Shown here in pieces: positions 51,155 through 59,162 of a stretch of 64,000 nt of DNA. The stretch comes from Pseudomonas sp. LB-090624 (lineage in GTDB: Bacteria; Pseudomonadota; Gammaproteobacteria; Pseudomonadales; Pseudomonadaceae). The notes under the pieces are model-generated. The model did not search any database. It was not told the DNA's origin and saw nothing but the letters and a program-made list of their open reading frames with translations. The position numbers and the translations under genes were made by a program. Position 1 is the stretch's first letter, and the number at the start of each line of letters is the position of its first letter. Where the stretch lies: positions 310,001-374,000 of the forward strand of contig NZ_QJRL01000002.1 of assembly GCF_003205205.1 (NCBI RefSeq). Direction: 5' to 3'.

Positions 51155-52039
51155 TCAGAGCTGCACCAGCCGCTCCCGCAGGAAGGCCACGAACCCCTGC
51201 ACCGGCCGCGCCACCTGCCGGTGCTGTGGGTACACCGCTGACAGCTGCAACGCCGGTGTTACCCACTCATCCAGCACCGTCACCAGGCGCCCATCCGCCA
51301 GCGCCTGCCCAACGATGAACGTCGGCAGGTAGGTCACCCCCATCCCGGCAATCGCCGCATCCCTCAGCATCTCGCCGTTATTCGCGCGCATCCGCCCGGC
51401 CACCTGGATCGACTGGGCTTTGCCAGCCTGCCTGAACTGCCACTGCACCTGCCGCGAGTGCCCATAAGGCAGGCAGTCATGCGCGGCCAGATCTTCCGGC
51501 CTGGCCGGCACGCCCCGCGCCACCAGATACGCCGGGCTCGCGCAATACACCCGCTCCACATCGGCAATTCGCCGGGCAATCAGGCTGGAGTCCTCCAGCG
51601 CACCAATCCGCAGCGCCAGGTCATAGCCCTCACCAATCAGGTCTACCGCACGATCACTCAGGTCCACCTCCACATCCACCTGCGGGTGCAACTGCAGGAA
51701 CTCGGTCAGCAAACAGCCGAGGTGCGCCATGGCAAAAGACAACGGCGCGCTCAGCCGCAAGGTACCGCGCAAGGCCTGGGCCTGGCCGCTGATGTCGTGC
51801 TCCACCTGCTGCACCTCGCCCAGCAGGCGCAGCGCTGACTGGTAGTAATGCTGGCCCAGGGGCGTGGCGTCCAGGCGCCGGGTGGAGCGGTTGAGCAGAC
51901 GCACGCCCAGGCGTTCTTCGAGCTGCATCAGGCGCCGGCTGACCGATTGCTTGGACATGCCCAAGCGATCGGCGGCGGCAGTGAAACTGCCAGCCTCCAT
52001 GACCTGGGCAAAGATCCGCATGTCTTCGTAAGGGTTCAT
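51155..52039 (-). CDS. LysR-family transcriptional regulator
   Basis: A 294-residue regulator. The N-terminal winged helix (residues 1-60) contains GSFTAAADRLGMSKQSVSRR and LEERLGVRLLNRSTRR, the CrgA-like LysR type. The effector domain extends from about 90 to 290. The ATG at 52039 starts MNPYEDMRIFAQVMEAGSFT. It is divergent from the secreted alpha/beta hydrolase gene with 146 bp between them, so that gene is its most likely target. Confidence 0.91.
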   Translation of the reverse strand: MNPYEDMRIFAQVMEAGSFTAAADRLGMSKQSVSRRLMQLEERLGVRLLNRSTRRLDATPLGQHYYQSALRLLGEVQQVEHDISGQAQALRGTLRLSAPLSFAMAHLGCLLTEFLQLHPQVDVEVDLSDRAVDLIGEGYDLALRIGALEDSSLIARRIADVERVYCASPAYLVARGVPARPEDLAAHDCLPYGHSRQVQWQFRQAGKAQSIQVAGRMRANNGEMLRDAAIAGMGVTYLPTFIVGQALADGRLVTVLDEWVTPALQLSAVYPQHRQVARPVQGFVAFLRERLVQL

Positions 52040-52185
52040 TGTCTCGCTCTTGGTGACAGTAAAACGCTTTATAGCGGCTTTTTCCCATCGCTGCACCTGC
52101 CTAATCTACGCACAAGTCGCAGCGATGGCCCAGCAGGCCAGGCAAGACGCCCATTACCCACACTTGCACAGAAAAGGATTCGCTC

Positions 52186-53205
52186 ATGAACATTGTCCAC
52201 AAAACCCTTACCGCTTCCCTTCTGGCCCTGTCCGTTTCCAGCGCTTTCGCCGCTGGCAGCCCAGGCGTCGAACAACACACCCAGGCCTTCCTCGAAGCCT
52301 TGGAACAAGGCGGCGGCCAGCCACTGGAGCAGCTCAGCCCGAAAGACGCCCGGGCGGTGCTGACCGGCGCCCAGGCCTCGGTCAAGGTGGACCTCTCCGG
52401 CATCGAGGTGAAGGCACGCACCATCCAGGCCAACGGCCAGTCGATCAAGCTGCAAGTGGTGCGCCCGGCCAATGTCAAAGGTGAATTGCCGGTATTCATG
52501 TTCTTCCACGGCGGCGGCTGGGTGCTGGGTGATTTCCCTACCCACCAGCGGCTGATCCGCGACCTGGTGGTTGGCTCTGGTGCAGTCGCGGTCTATGTCG
52601 ACTACACCCCCTCACCTGAGGCGCACTACCCGACAGCGATCAACCAGGCCTACGCCGCGACCCAGTGGGTGGCCGAGCATGGCAAGGAAATCGGTGTGGA
52701 CGGCAAGCGCCTGGCCGTGGCCGGCAACAGCGTCGGCGGCAACATGGCGGCGGTGGTAGCGCTGAAGGCCAAAGAGGCTGGCACCCCTGCCTTGCGCTTC
52801 CAGCTGCTGCTGTGGCCGGTGACCGACGCCAGTTTCGAGACTGCGTCGTACAAACAGTTTGCCGAAGGGCACTTCCTGACCACCGGGATGATGAAGTGGT
52901 TCTGGGACAACTACACCACGGATGCCAAAGCGCGGGAACAGATCTACGCCTCGCCACTGCGGGCCAGCAGTGAACAGTTGAAAGGCTTGCCACCGGCGCT
53001 GGTGCAGACGGCTGAGTTCGATGTGCTGCGGGATGAAGGCGAGGCCTATGCCCGCAAGTTGAATGCGGCCGGTGTGACGGTGACCTCGGTGCGCTACAAC
53101 GGGATGATTCATGACTACGGCCTGCTCAACCCGCTGAGCCAGGTGCCGGCGGTCAAAGCCGCCTTGCGCCAGGCAGCGGGGGAGCTGAAAACACATCTGC
53201 ATTGA
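52186..53205 (+). CDS. Secreted alpha/beta hydrolase (HSL-family esterase)
   Basis: A 339-residue protein with a signal peptide (about residues 1-22, ending SAFA) and the hormone-sensitive-lipase fold: oxyanion motif FFHGGGWVLGDF, nucleophile in VAGNSVGGNMAAV, acid in TAEFDVLRDEGEA and His in GMIHDYGLLN. It hydrolyses short-chain esters or related compounds in the periplasm. Most HSL-family enzymes are cytoplasmic, so the signal peptide is notable. Divergent LysR gene upstream; strong terminator downstream. Confidence 0.9.
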   Translation: MNIVHKTLTASLLALSVSSAFAAGSPGVEQHTQAFLEALEQGGGQPLEQLSPKDARAVLTGAQASVKVDLSGIEVKARTIQANGQSIKLQVVRPANVKGELPVFMFFHGGGWVLGDFPTHQRLIRDLVVGSGAVAVYVDYTPSPEAHYPTAINQAYAATQWVAEHGKEIGVDGKRLAVAGNSVGGNMAAVVALKAKEAGTPALRFQLLLWPVTDASFETASYKQFAEGHFLTTGMMKWFWDNYTTDAKAREQIYASPLRASSEQLKGLPPALVQTAEFDVLRDEGEAYARKLNAAGVTVTSVRYNGMIHDYGLLNPLSQVPAVKAALRQAAGELKTHLH

Positions 53206-53211
53206 GTCAGT

Positions 53212-53247
53212 AAGGACAAGACCCGCATAAGCGGGTCTTGTCCTTTT
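53212..53247 (+). terminator. Strong rho-independent terminator
   Basis: AAGGACAAGACCCGC-ATAA-GCGGGTCTTGTCCTT: a perfect 15-bp stem followed by TT, directly after the esterase gene. On the minus strand it also follows the DUF1330 gene. Confidence 0.9.
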
Positions 53248-53284
53248 GACATTTCGCCGCCGCGAACCGGCCGGCGAGCCAGAC

Positions 53285-53578
53285 TCAGGCCTCAAACCCT
53301 TCGACGATGATCACCTCAGCCTTTGCCACACCGTGGCGATGGCTGCACGCCTCCTGGTACAGCTCGGACCGATAGCACGCTACCGCCTGTTCGTACGAGT
53401 CGAATTCGATCACCACGCTACGCTGAGGGGTAGGCCGCCCTTCCATCGCCTCGCTGCGCCCGCCACGGGCCAGGAAGCGGCCGCCGAACGCCTTGAAGGC
53501 CGCCGGCGCTCGCTGGGTGTATTGCTGATACTGCTCGGGGTCTGTCACGTCCACATGGGCGATCCAATAAGCCTTCAT
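53285..53578 (-). CDS. DUF1330 family protein
   Basis: A 97-residue protein beginning MKAYWIAHVDVTDPEQYQQY, with GGRFLARGGRSEAMEGRPTP and SVVIEFDSYEQAVACYRSEL, the DUF1330 (dimeric ferredoxin-like barrel) signature. Function is unknown. GGAGAG 6 bp before the ATG at 53578 supports this start; a much longer in-frame extension lies antisense to ribBX and is rejected. It is divergent from ribBX across 78 bp that contain the palindrome ATGGTATACCAT. Confidence 0.87.
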   Translation of the reverse strand: MKAYWIAHVDVTDPEQYQQYTQRAPAAFKAFGGRFLARGGRSEAMEGRPTPQRSVVIEFDSYEQAVACYRSELYQEACSHRHGVAKAEVIIVEGFEA

Positions 53579-53613
53579 GCGTTGCTCTCCTGCTACGGCG
53601 ATATTTGTGTATG

Positions 53614-53625
53614 ATGGTATACCAT
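53614..53625. promoter_or_regulatory. Palindrome ATGGTATACCAT in the DUF1330/ribBX divergent promoter
   Basis: A perfect 12-bp palindrome in the only 78 bp between two divergent genes, of the GntR-operator shape (TGGTATACCA). The half-site ATACCAT recurs in an inverted repeat at 54989-55005 upstream of the polyamine-type transporter. Confidence 0.55.
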
Positions 53626-53656
53626 AAAAACCACCCCACCACAGTGAGCGTGCAAC

Positions 53657-54778
53657 ATGGCTTTCAACACCATCGAGGAACTTCTCGAGGACTACCGGCA
53701 AGGCAAGATGGTCCTGCTGGTGGATGACGAGGACCGCGAAAACGAAGGCGACCTGCTGATCGCCGCCGAGCGTTGCGACGCCCAGGCCATCAACTTCATG
53801 GCCCGCGAAGCGCGTGGGCTGATCTGCCTGACCCTGACCGACGATCACTGCCAGCGCCTGGGCCTGGAGCAGATGGTGCCGGCCAACGGCAGCGTATTCA
53901 GCACTGCGTTTACCGTGTCGATCGAAGCGGCCACCGGCGTCACCACCGGCATTTCCGCCGCCGACCGTGCGCGTACCGTGGCGGCAGCCATGGCGCCCAA
54001 CGCCCGCCCCGAAGACCTGGTCCAACCCGGCCACATCTTCCCCCTGCGTGCCCGCGAAGGCGGCGTGCTGACCCGCGCCGGCCACACCGAAGCTGGCTGC
54101 GACCTGGCGCGCCTGGCGGGCTTCAGCCCAGCCTCGGTGATCGTCGAAGTGCTCAACGACGATGGCACCATGGCCCGCCGCCCGGACCTGGAAATATTCG
54201 CCGCGCAGCATGGCATCAAGATCGGCACCATCGCCGACCTCATCCACTACCGCCTGAGCACCGAGCAGACCATCAAGCGCATCGGCGAGCGTGAACTGCC
54301 GACCGTGCATGGCACCTTCCGCCTGGTCACCTATGAAGACCGCATCGAAGGGGGCGTGCACATGGCCATGGTCATGGGCGAGATCCGCCGGGCGCAGCCG
54401 ACCCTGGTGCGGGTGCATGTGATCGACCCGCTGCGCGACCTGGTCGGTGCCGAGTACGCCGGGCCGGCCAACTGGACGCTGTGGGCGGCGCTGCAGAGGG
54501 TGGCTGAGGAAGGCGCGGGCGTGGTGGTGATCCTGGCCAATCATGAATCCTCGCAGGCCTTGCTCGAGCGGGTGCCCCAGCTGACCCAGCCGGTACGGCC
54601 ATACCAGCGTGGCCAGTCGAAGGTGTACTCCGAGGTGGGTACTGGGGCGCAGATTCTGCAGGACCTGGGCGTGGGCAAGCTGCGCCATCTGGGGCCCCCG
54701 CTGAAATATGCGGGGCTGGCGGGCTATGAGCTGGAGGTGGTGCAGAGCATCCCATTCGAGCCCGGGATTATCGGTTGA
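53657..54778 (+). CDS. 3,4-dihydroxy-2-butanone 4-phosphate synthase with degenerate GTP cyclohydrolase II domain (RibBX type)
   Basis: A 373-residue fusion. The RibB half (about residues 1-200) is intact: [16 protein letters not shown] for metal and substrate binding, and [16 protein letters not shown] with catalytic residues. The second half (about 210-373) keeps a GTP-cyclohydrolase-II-like fold ([20 protein letters not shown]) but the zinc-site motif C-x10-C-x-C of RibA is replaced by [16 protein letters not shown], and the active-site block is absent. It should make the butanone phosphate for riboflavin but not open GTP. I saw no FMN riboswitch upstream. A second, duplicated riboflavin gene is likely elsewhere. 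Confidence 0.88.
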   Translation: MAFNTIEELLEDYRQGKMVLLVDDEDRENEGDLLIAAERCDAQAINFMAREARGLICLTLTDDHCQRLGLEQMVPANGSVFSTAFTVSIEAATGVTTGISAADRARTVAAAMAPNARPEDLVQPGHIFPLRAREGGVLTRAGHTEAGCDLARLAGFSPASVIVEVLNDDGTMARRPDLEIFAAQHGIKIGTIADLIHYRLSTEQTIKRIGERELPTVHGTFRLVTYEDRIEGGVHMAMVMGEIRRAQPTLVRVHVIDPLRDLVGAEYAGPANWTLWAALQRVAEEGAGVVVILANHESSQALLERVPQLTQPVRPYQRGQSKVYSEVGTGAQILQDLGVGKLRHLGPPLKYAGLAGYELEVVQSIPFEPGIIG

Positions 54779-54785
54779 TCCACGG

Positions 54786-54877
54786 CCCCTGCGGGAGCGG
54801 GCAAGCCCGCGACGCAAACACCGCGGTGCATGGCACGGGCTTCGCCCGTGTTCGCTCGGGTGCCCGCTCCCACAGGG
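54786..54877. repeat. Paired REP elements in inverted orientation
   Basis: CCCCTGCGGGAGCGGGCAAG with CCCGCG at 54786-54811, and CTCGGGTGCCCGCTCCCACAGGG at the other end, reversed. Between them lies CACGGGC-TTC-GCCCGTG. The 26 bases 54830-54855 are identical to 15422-15447. A BIME-like pair. Confidence 0.7.
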
Positions 54878-54988
54878 ATCGCGCAAGCTTTTAGACACTG
54901 TTCAAGTCAGTTACCCCGACCAGCAACACCCCCGGGCTGAAGGCGGAGTGATGGCCGGTCGCCTCATACCTCTTGCCAAAAGTTTGGA

Positions 54989-55005
54989 ATACCATAATAT
55001 GATAT
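54989..55005. promoter_or_regulatory. Inverted repeat ATACCAT-AAT-ATGATAT upstream of the ABC operon
   Basis: One-mismatch inverted repeat sharing its half-site with ATGGTATACCAT at 53614. It lies about 140 bp before the binding-protein gene. The shared factor is not identified. Confidence 0.45.
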
Positions 55006-55145
55006 CCCGTAGACCTTGAATCTGCAGGCCGGCACCTACAATCACAAACGGCCACCTGACACTTTGTTTTAGCTGCTCCCCGAACACTGTTGGCGGGCGC
55101 ACCACAAGCCCCGCCTCGAATAACAAAAGCAACGAGGGCGTAACC

Positions 55146-56171
55146 ATGCTGTTGAGCAAACGTGTAACCGCAGTGCTGTCCGCCAGCCTGCTGACCCTGG
55201 CTTGTCAGGCCGCCCAGGCCGCCGAGAGCCTGAACTTTGTCAGCTGGGGCGGTACCACCCAGGACGCCCAGAAAGAAGCATGGGCCGTACCTTTCACCAA
55301 GGCCACGGACATCAAGGTTGTCCAGGACGGCCCTACCGACTACGGCAAGCTCAAGGCCATGGTCGAGAGTGGCAACGTGCAATGGGACGTGGTCGACGTG
55401 GAAGCCGACTTTGCCCTGCGCGCCGCCAGCGAAGGCCTGCTGGAGCCCCTCGATTTCAACCAGATCAAACGTGACAAGATCGACCCGCGCTTCGTTTCCG
55501 ACCACGGCGTCGGCTCGTTCTTCTTCTCCTTCGTACTGGGCTACAACGAAGGCAAGCTCGGTGCCAACAAACCGGTCGACTGGACCGCCCTGTTCGACAC
55601 CAAGACCTACCCGGGCAAACGCGCCCTGTACAAATGGCCAAGCCCCGGTGTGTTGGAACTGGCCCTGCTGGCCGACGGCGTAGCGCCGGACAAGCTCTAC
55701 CCACTGGACCTTGACCGCGCCTTCAAGAAGCTCGACACCATCAAGAAAGACATCGTCTGGTGGGGCGGTGGCGCCCAGTCGCAGCAGTTGCTGGCATCTG
55801 GTGAAGCCTCGCTTGGCCAGTTCTGGAACGGTCGTGTCTACGCCCTGCAGCAAGACGGTGCTCCGGTGGGCGTGAGCTGGAAACAGAACCTGGTCATGGC
55901 CGACTTCCTGGTCATCCCCAAAGGCGCCAAGAACAAGGACGCGGCCATGAAGTTCCTGGCCAACGCCAGCAGCGCCGAAGGCCAGGCCGAGTTCGCCAAC
56001 AAGACGGCCTACGCTCCGGTGAACGTCGACAGCGTGGCCAAACTGAACAAGGACCTCGCGCCAAACCTGCCGACTGCTTACGCCCAGGACCAGGTCACCC
56101 TCGACTTCGCCTACTGGGCCAAGAACGGTCAAGCCATCGCCGCGCGCTGGAATGAGTGGTTGGTCAAATGA
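55146..56171 (+). CDS. ABC transporter substrate-binding protein, spermidine/putrescine type
   Basis: A 341-residue periplasmic protein with a signal peptide (about residues 1-25, ending AAQAAE) and the PotD-like opening SLNFVSWGGTTQDAQKEAWA. Later signatures are WDVVDVEADFALRAASEGLL, YKWPSPGVLELALLADG and GQFWNGRVYALQQDGAPVGV. It is slightly shorter than SpuD/PotF and may bind a different cationic or carboxylate ligand. Its stop overlaps the permease start (ATGA). First gene of a four-gene transporter operon. Confidence 0.88.
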   Translation: MLLSKRVTAVLSASLLTLACQAAQAAESLNFVSWGGTTQDAQKEAWAVPFTKATDIKVVQDGPTDYGKLKAMVESGNVQWDVVDVEADFALRAASEGLLEPLDFNQIKRDKIDPRFVSDHGVGSFFFSFVLGYNEGKLGANKPVDWTALFDTKTYPGKRALYKWPSPGVLELALLADGVAPDKLYPLDLDRAFKKLDTIKKDIVWWGGGAQSQQLLASGEASLGQFWNGRVYALQQDGAPVGVSWKQNLVMADFLVIPKGAKNKDAAMKFLANASSAEGQAEFANKTAYAPVNVDSVAKLNKDLAPNLPTAYAQDQVTLDFAYWAKNGQAIAARWNEWLVK

Positions 56172-57085
56172 AAGTCGCCATCAACGCCCTGCAAAACGCG
56201 CAAGGTGCCCCTACGGGCGCCGGCGCCCCGGGCACAGCACCGCGCCGTGCCAGCCTGAGCCAGCGCTGGAAAGGCAGCCGCAACCTACTGCCAGCCCTGC
56301 TGTTCCTTGGCCTGTTCTTCTTCGCCCCGCTGGTCGGCCTGTTGCTGCGCGGGGTGCTGGAGCCAACACCAGGGCTGGGTAACTACGAGCAGCTGTTCGC
56401 CAACTCGGCCTATGCACGGGTGCTGTTCAACACCTTCTCGGTGGCCGGTGTGGTCACCCTGATCAGCGTGCTGCTGGGCTTCCCGCTGGCCTGGGCAATC
56501 ACCCTGGTGCCCAAGGGCTGGGGTCGTTGGCTGCTGAACATCGTGCTGTTGTCGATGTGGACCAGCCTGCTGGCACGTACCTATTCGTGGCTGGTGCTGC
56601 TGCAGAGCTCGGGGGTGATCAACAAGGCGTTGATGGCCATGGGCATCATCGATGCCCCGCTGGAAATGGTGCACAACCTCACCGGCGTGGTAATTGGCAT
56701 GAGCTACATCATGATCCCGTTCATCGTGCTGCCGCTGCAGGCGACCATGCACGCCATCGACCCGATGGTGCTGCAGGCCGGCTCGATCTGTGGCGCCAGT
56801 CCGTGGACCAACTTCTGGAAGGTGTTCCTGCCGCTGTGCCGCTCGGGGCTGTTCTCCGGGGCGCTGATGGTGTTCGTGATGTCGCTGGGTTACTACGTCA
56901 CCCCGGCTCTGCTGGGCGGGGCGCAGAACATGATGCTGCCCGAATTCATCATCCAGCAGGTGCAATCGTTCCTCAATTGGGGCCTGGCCAGCGCCGCCGC
57001 CGCACTGCTGGTGGTGATCACCCTGGTGCTCTTCTACCTGTACCTGAAGCTGCAGCCGGAATCCCCGGTTGGCAACGCGAGGTAA
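56168..57085 (+). CDS. ABC transporter permease 1 (PotB-like)
   Basis: A 305-residue membrane protein. A long cytoplasmic N-terminus (about 40 residues, Ala/Gly/Pro-rich) precedes six membrane helices, the first LLPALLFLGLFFFAPLVGLL. The EAA-type loop is seen around AGSICGASPWTNFWKVFLPL. The ATG at 56168 overlaps the stop of the binding-protein gene. It forms a heterodimer with the next permease. Confidence 0.88.
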   Translation: MKVAINALQNAQGAPTGAGAPGTAPRRASLSQRWKGSRNLLPALLFLGLFFFAPLVGLLLRGVLEPTPGLGNYEQLFANSAYARVLFNTFSVAGVVTLISVLLGFPLAWAITLVPKGWGRWLLNIVLLSMWTSLLARTYSWLVLLQSSGVINKALMAMGIIDAPLEMVHNLTGVVIGMSYIMIPFIVLPLQATMHAIDPMVLQAGSICGASPWTNFWKVFLPLCRSGLFSGALMVFVMSLGYYVTPALLGGAQNMMLPEFIIQQVQSFLNWGLASAAAALLVVITLVLFYLYLKLQPESPVGNAR

Positions 57086-57091
57086 ACCGCC

Positions 57092-57898
57092 ATGCTCCTG
57101 TCTCCCAATGCCATGGGCCGCCCGCTGCGCACCGGCCTGTACCTGACCACCGGAGTGATTGCGGCATTCCTGCTGCTGCCCGTCGTGTTCATCGTGTTGC
57201 TGTCGTTCGGCTCGTCACAGTGGCTGGTGTTCCCCCCGCCGGGCTGGACGTTCAAGTGGTACGGCCAGTTCTTCTCCAACCCGGAGTGGATGGACGCCGC
57301 CCTGGCCAGCCTGAAAGTGGCCGTGCTGACCACCATCGCCGCCGTGTTGCTCGGTTTGCCCAGCGCGTTCGCCTTGGTGCGTGGCCGCTTCCCGGGCCGC
57401 GAGCTGCTGTACGGGCTGTTCACCATGCCGATGATCGTGCCGCTGGTGATCATTGCCGTAGCGGTGTACGCGCTGTTCCTCAAGCTGGGCTACACCGGCA
57501 CGCTGTTCGCCTTTGTGGTCAGCCACGTGATCGTCGCCCTGCCCTTCACCATCATTTCGATCATCAACTCGCTGAAGCTGTTCGACCAGTCGATCGAGGA
57601 TGCCGCGGTGATCTGTGGCGCCTCGCGCCTGCAGGCGATCTTCAAGGTGACCTTCCCGGCGATTCGCCCGGGCATGATCGCGGGTGGCCTGTTCGCCTTT
57701 CTGGTGTCGTGGGACGAGGTGGTGTTGAGCGTGATGATGGCCAGCCCCGACCTGCAAACCCTGCCGGTGAAGATGTGGACCACCCTGCGCCAGGACCTTA
57801 GCCCGGTCATCGCCGTGGCTTCGACCTTGCTGATCGGCCTGTCGTTGCTGGTCATGTTCATTGCCGCCGCCTTGCGCCGGCGCACCGAAAACGCCTGA
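57092..57898 (+). CDS. ABC transporter permease 2 (PotC-like)
   Basis: A 268-residue membrane protein with six helices, starting after a short N-terminus (GVIAAFLLLPVVFIVLLSFG). The cytoplasmic coupling loop is DAAVICGASRLQAIFKVTFP. Six bp separate it from permease 1; the ATPase gene follows 17 bp later. Confidence 0.88.
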   Translation: MLLSPNAMGRPLRTGLYLTTGVIAAFLLLPVVFIVLLSFGSSQWLVFPPPGWTFKWYGQFFSNPEWMDAALASLKVAVLTTIAAVLLGLPSAFALVRGRFPGRELLYGLFTMPMIVPLVIIAVAVYALFLKLGYTGTLFAFVVSHVIVALPFTIISIINSLKLFDQSIEDAAVICGASRLQAIFKVTFPAIRPGMIAGGLFAFLVSWDEVVLSVMMASPDLQTLPVKMWTTLRQDLSPVIAVASTLLIGLSLLVMFIAAALRRRTENA

Positions 57899-57915
57899 GC
57901 GCGGAGAAAACAACA

Positions 57916-59064
57916 ATGAGTGCAGTGATCAAAGACAACGCGCACGGCAAGACCCTGGTCAGCCTGCGCGGCCTGAACAAGCACTACGGCGACTTTACCG
58001 CCGTGGACAACCTCGACCTGGAAATCCAGGATGGCGAGTTCCTGACCTTCCTCGGCTCCAGCGGCTCGGGCAAGTCCACCACGTTGTCGATGCTGGCCGG
58101 CTTCGAAACACCCAGCAGCGGCGAGATCCTGGTCGACGGCCAGTCGTTGGTCAATGTGCCGCCGCACAAGCGCGATATCGGCATGGTGTTCCAGCGCTAT
58201 TCGCTGTTCCCGCACCTGAACGTGCGCGACAACATCGCCTTCCCGCTGGCCATCCGCAAGCTCAATGCTGCCGAAACCAGCAAGCGCGTCGAGGCCATGC
58301 TCAAGCTGGTGCAACTGGAGAAGTTCGCCCACCGCAAGCCGTCACAGATGTCTGGCGGCCAACAGCAGCGCGTGGCGATTGCCCGGGCGCTGGTGTACGA
58401 GCCACGCATCCTACTGATGGACGAGCCGCTTGGCGCGCTGGACAAGAAGCTGCGTGAAGACCTGCAGGACGAACTGCGCCAGCTGCACCGCCGCCTGGGC
58501 ATTACCATTGTCTACGTGACCCACGACCAGGAAGAGGCCATGCGCCTGTCGCAGCGCATCGCCATCTTCAGCCACGGCAAGATCGTCGGCCTGGGCACCG
58601 GGTACGACCTGTACCAGAATCCGCCGAATGCCTTTGTTGCGTCGTTCCTCGGCAACTCCAACTTCCTGCGGATCAAGGCCAGCAGCAATGGCGCAGGCAG
58701 CTTCGAGGGCCAGCCAGTGGCCATCCGCCTCACCCCGGGCCTGGCCGCCGAGCAGGATGCACTGATCATGGTGCGCCCGGAAAAAGCCCTGGCCCTGACC
58801 GCCGAACAAGCGGCGCGCGAGCCACTGCCGGCGGGCTGGAACGAGGTCAGCGCCAAGGTTGGCGAAGTGCTGTTCCTGGGTGAAAGCCAGACCTGTCATG
58901 TGGTGACTGCAGGGGGTACCGAGCTGACGGTGAAGGCCCTGTCGGCCGCGGGCATGCCCATGCAGCCGGGCGACAGCGTGAAGGTGCGCTGGGCGGTGGC
59001 GGATGCGTGCATCTACACCGAATGGGCCGAAAGTGACCTGAGCAAATCGGCCGGGGCGCATTGA
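57916..59064 (+). CDS. ABC transporter ATPase (PotA-like)
   Basis: A 382-residue nucleotide-binding subunit. Walker A SSGSGKSTTLSMLAG, signature MSGGQQQRVAIARALV, Walker B ILLMDEPLGALD and switch His in VYVTHDQEEAMRL. A C-terminal TOBE domain (about 290-375) includes VGEVLFLGESQTCHVVTAGG. It energises the permease pair. The gene order binding protein-permease-permease-ATPase differs from potABCD but is common in Pseudomonas. Confidence 0.93.
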   Translation: MSAVIKDNAHGKTLVSLRGLNKHYGDFTAVDNLDLEIQDGEFLTFLGSSGSGKSTTLSMLAGFETPSSGEILVDGQSLVNVPPHKRDIGMVFQRYSLFPHLNVRDNIAFPLAIRKLNAAETSKRVEAMLKLVQLEKFAHRKPSQMSGGQQQRVAIARALVYEPRILLMDEPLGALDKKLREDLQDELRQLHRRLGITIVYVTHDQEEAMRLSQRIAIFSHGKIVGLGTGYDLYQNPPNAFVASFLGNSNFLRIKASSNGAGSFEGQPVAIRLTPGLAAEQDALIMVRPEKALALTAEQAAREPLPAGWNEVSAKVGEVLFLGESQTCHVVTAGGTELTVKALSAAGMPMQPGDSVKVRWAVADACIYTEWAESDLSKSAGAH

Positions 59065-59071
59065 GATCGCC

Positions 59072-59090
59072 GGGGCCGCTTTGCGGCCCC
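59072..59090 (+). terminator. Hairpin GGGGCCGC-TTT-GCGGCCCC after the ABC operon
   Basis: An 8-bp perfect GC-rich stem 7 bp after the ATPase stop. There is no T-tract directly after it, so it may only slow transcription. Confidence 0.6.
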
Positions 59091-59162
59091 ACGGCCTGTC
59101 ACATTTTCATCACGCCTTTGTCGTAATCTGCCGGCCAACTCTATGCCACAGGGCCACCCGGC

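Larger units (their letters stand above)
54779..55145. other. Intergenic region with REP elements and transporter promoter
   Basis: A 367-bp stretch between ribBX and the ABC transporter. The first 100 bp hold two oppositely oriented REP halves; the rest holds an AT-rich promoter zone with an ATACCAT-AAT-ATGATAT inverted repeat and no supported gene. Confidence 0.55.

Noticed and set aside
53579..53656. FMN riboswitch upstream of ribBX
   Set aside because: Only 78 bp are available and no conserved RFN blocks are visible.
54891..56132. 413-codon minus-strand frame antisense to the ABC binding protein
   Set aside because: Covers a promoter region and a clear signal-peptide gene on the other strand; no supporting motif.
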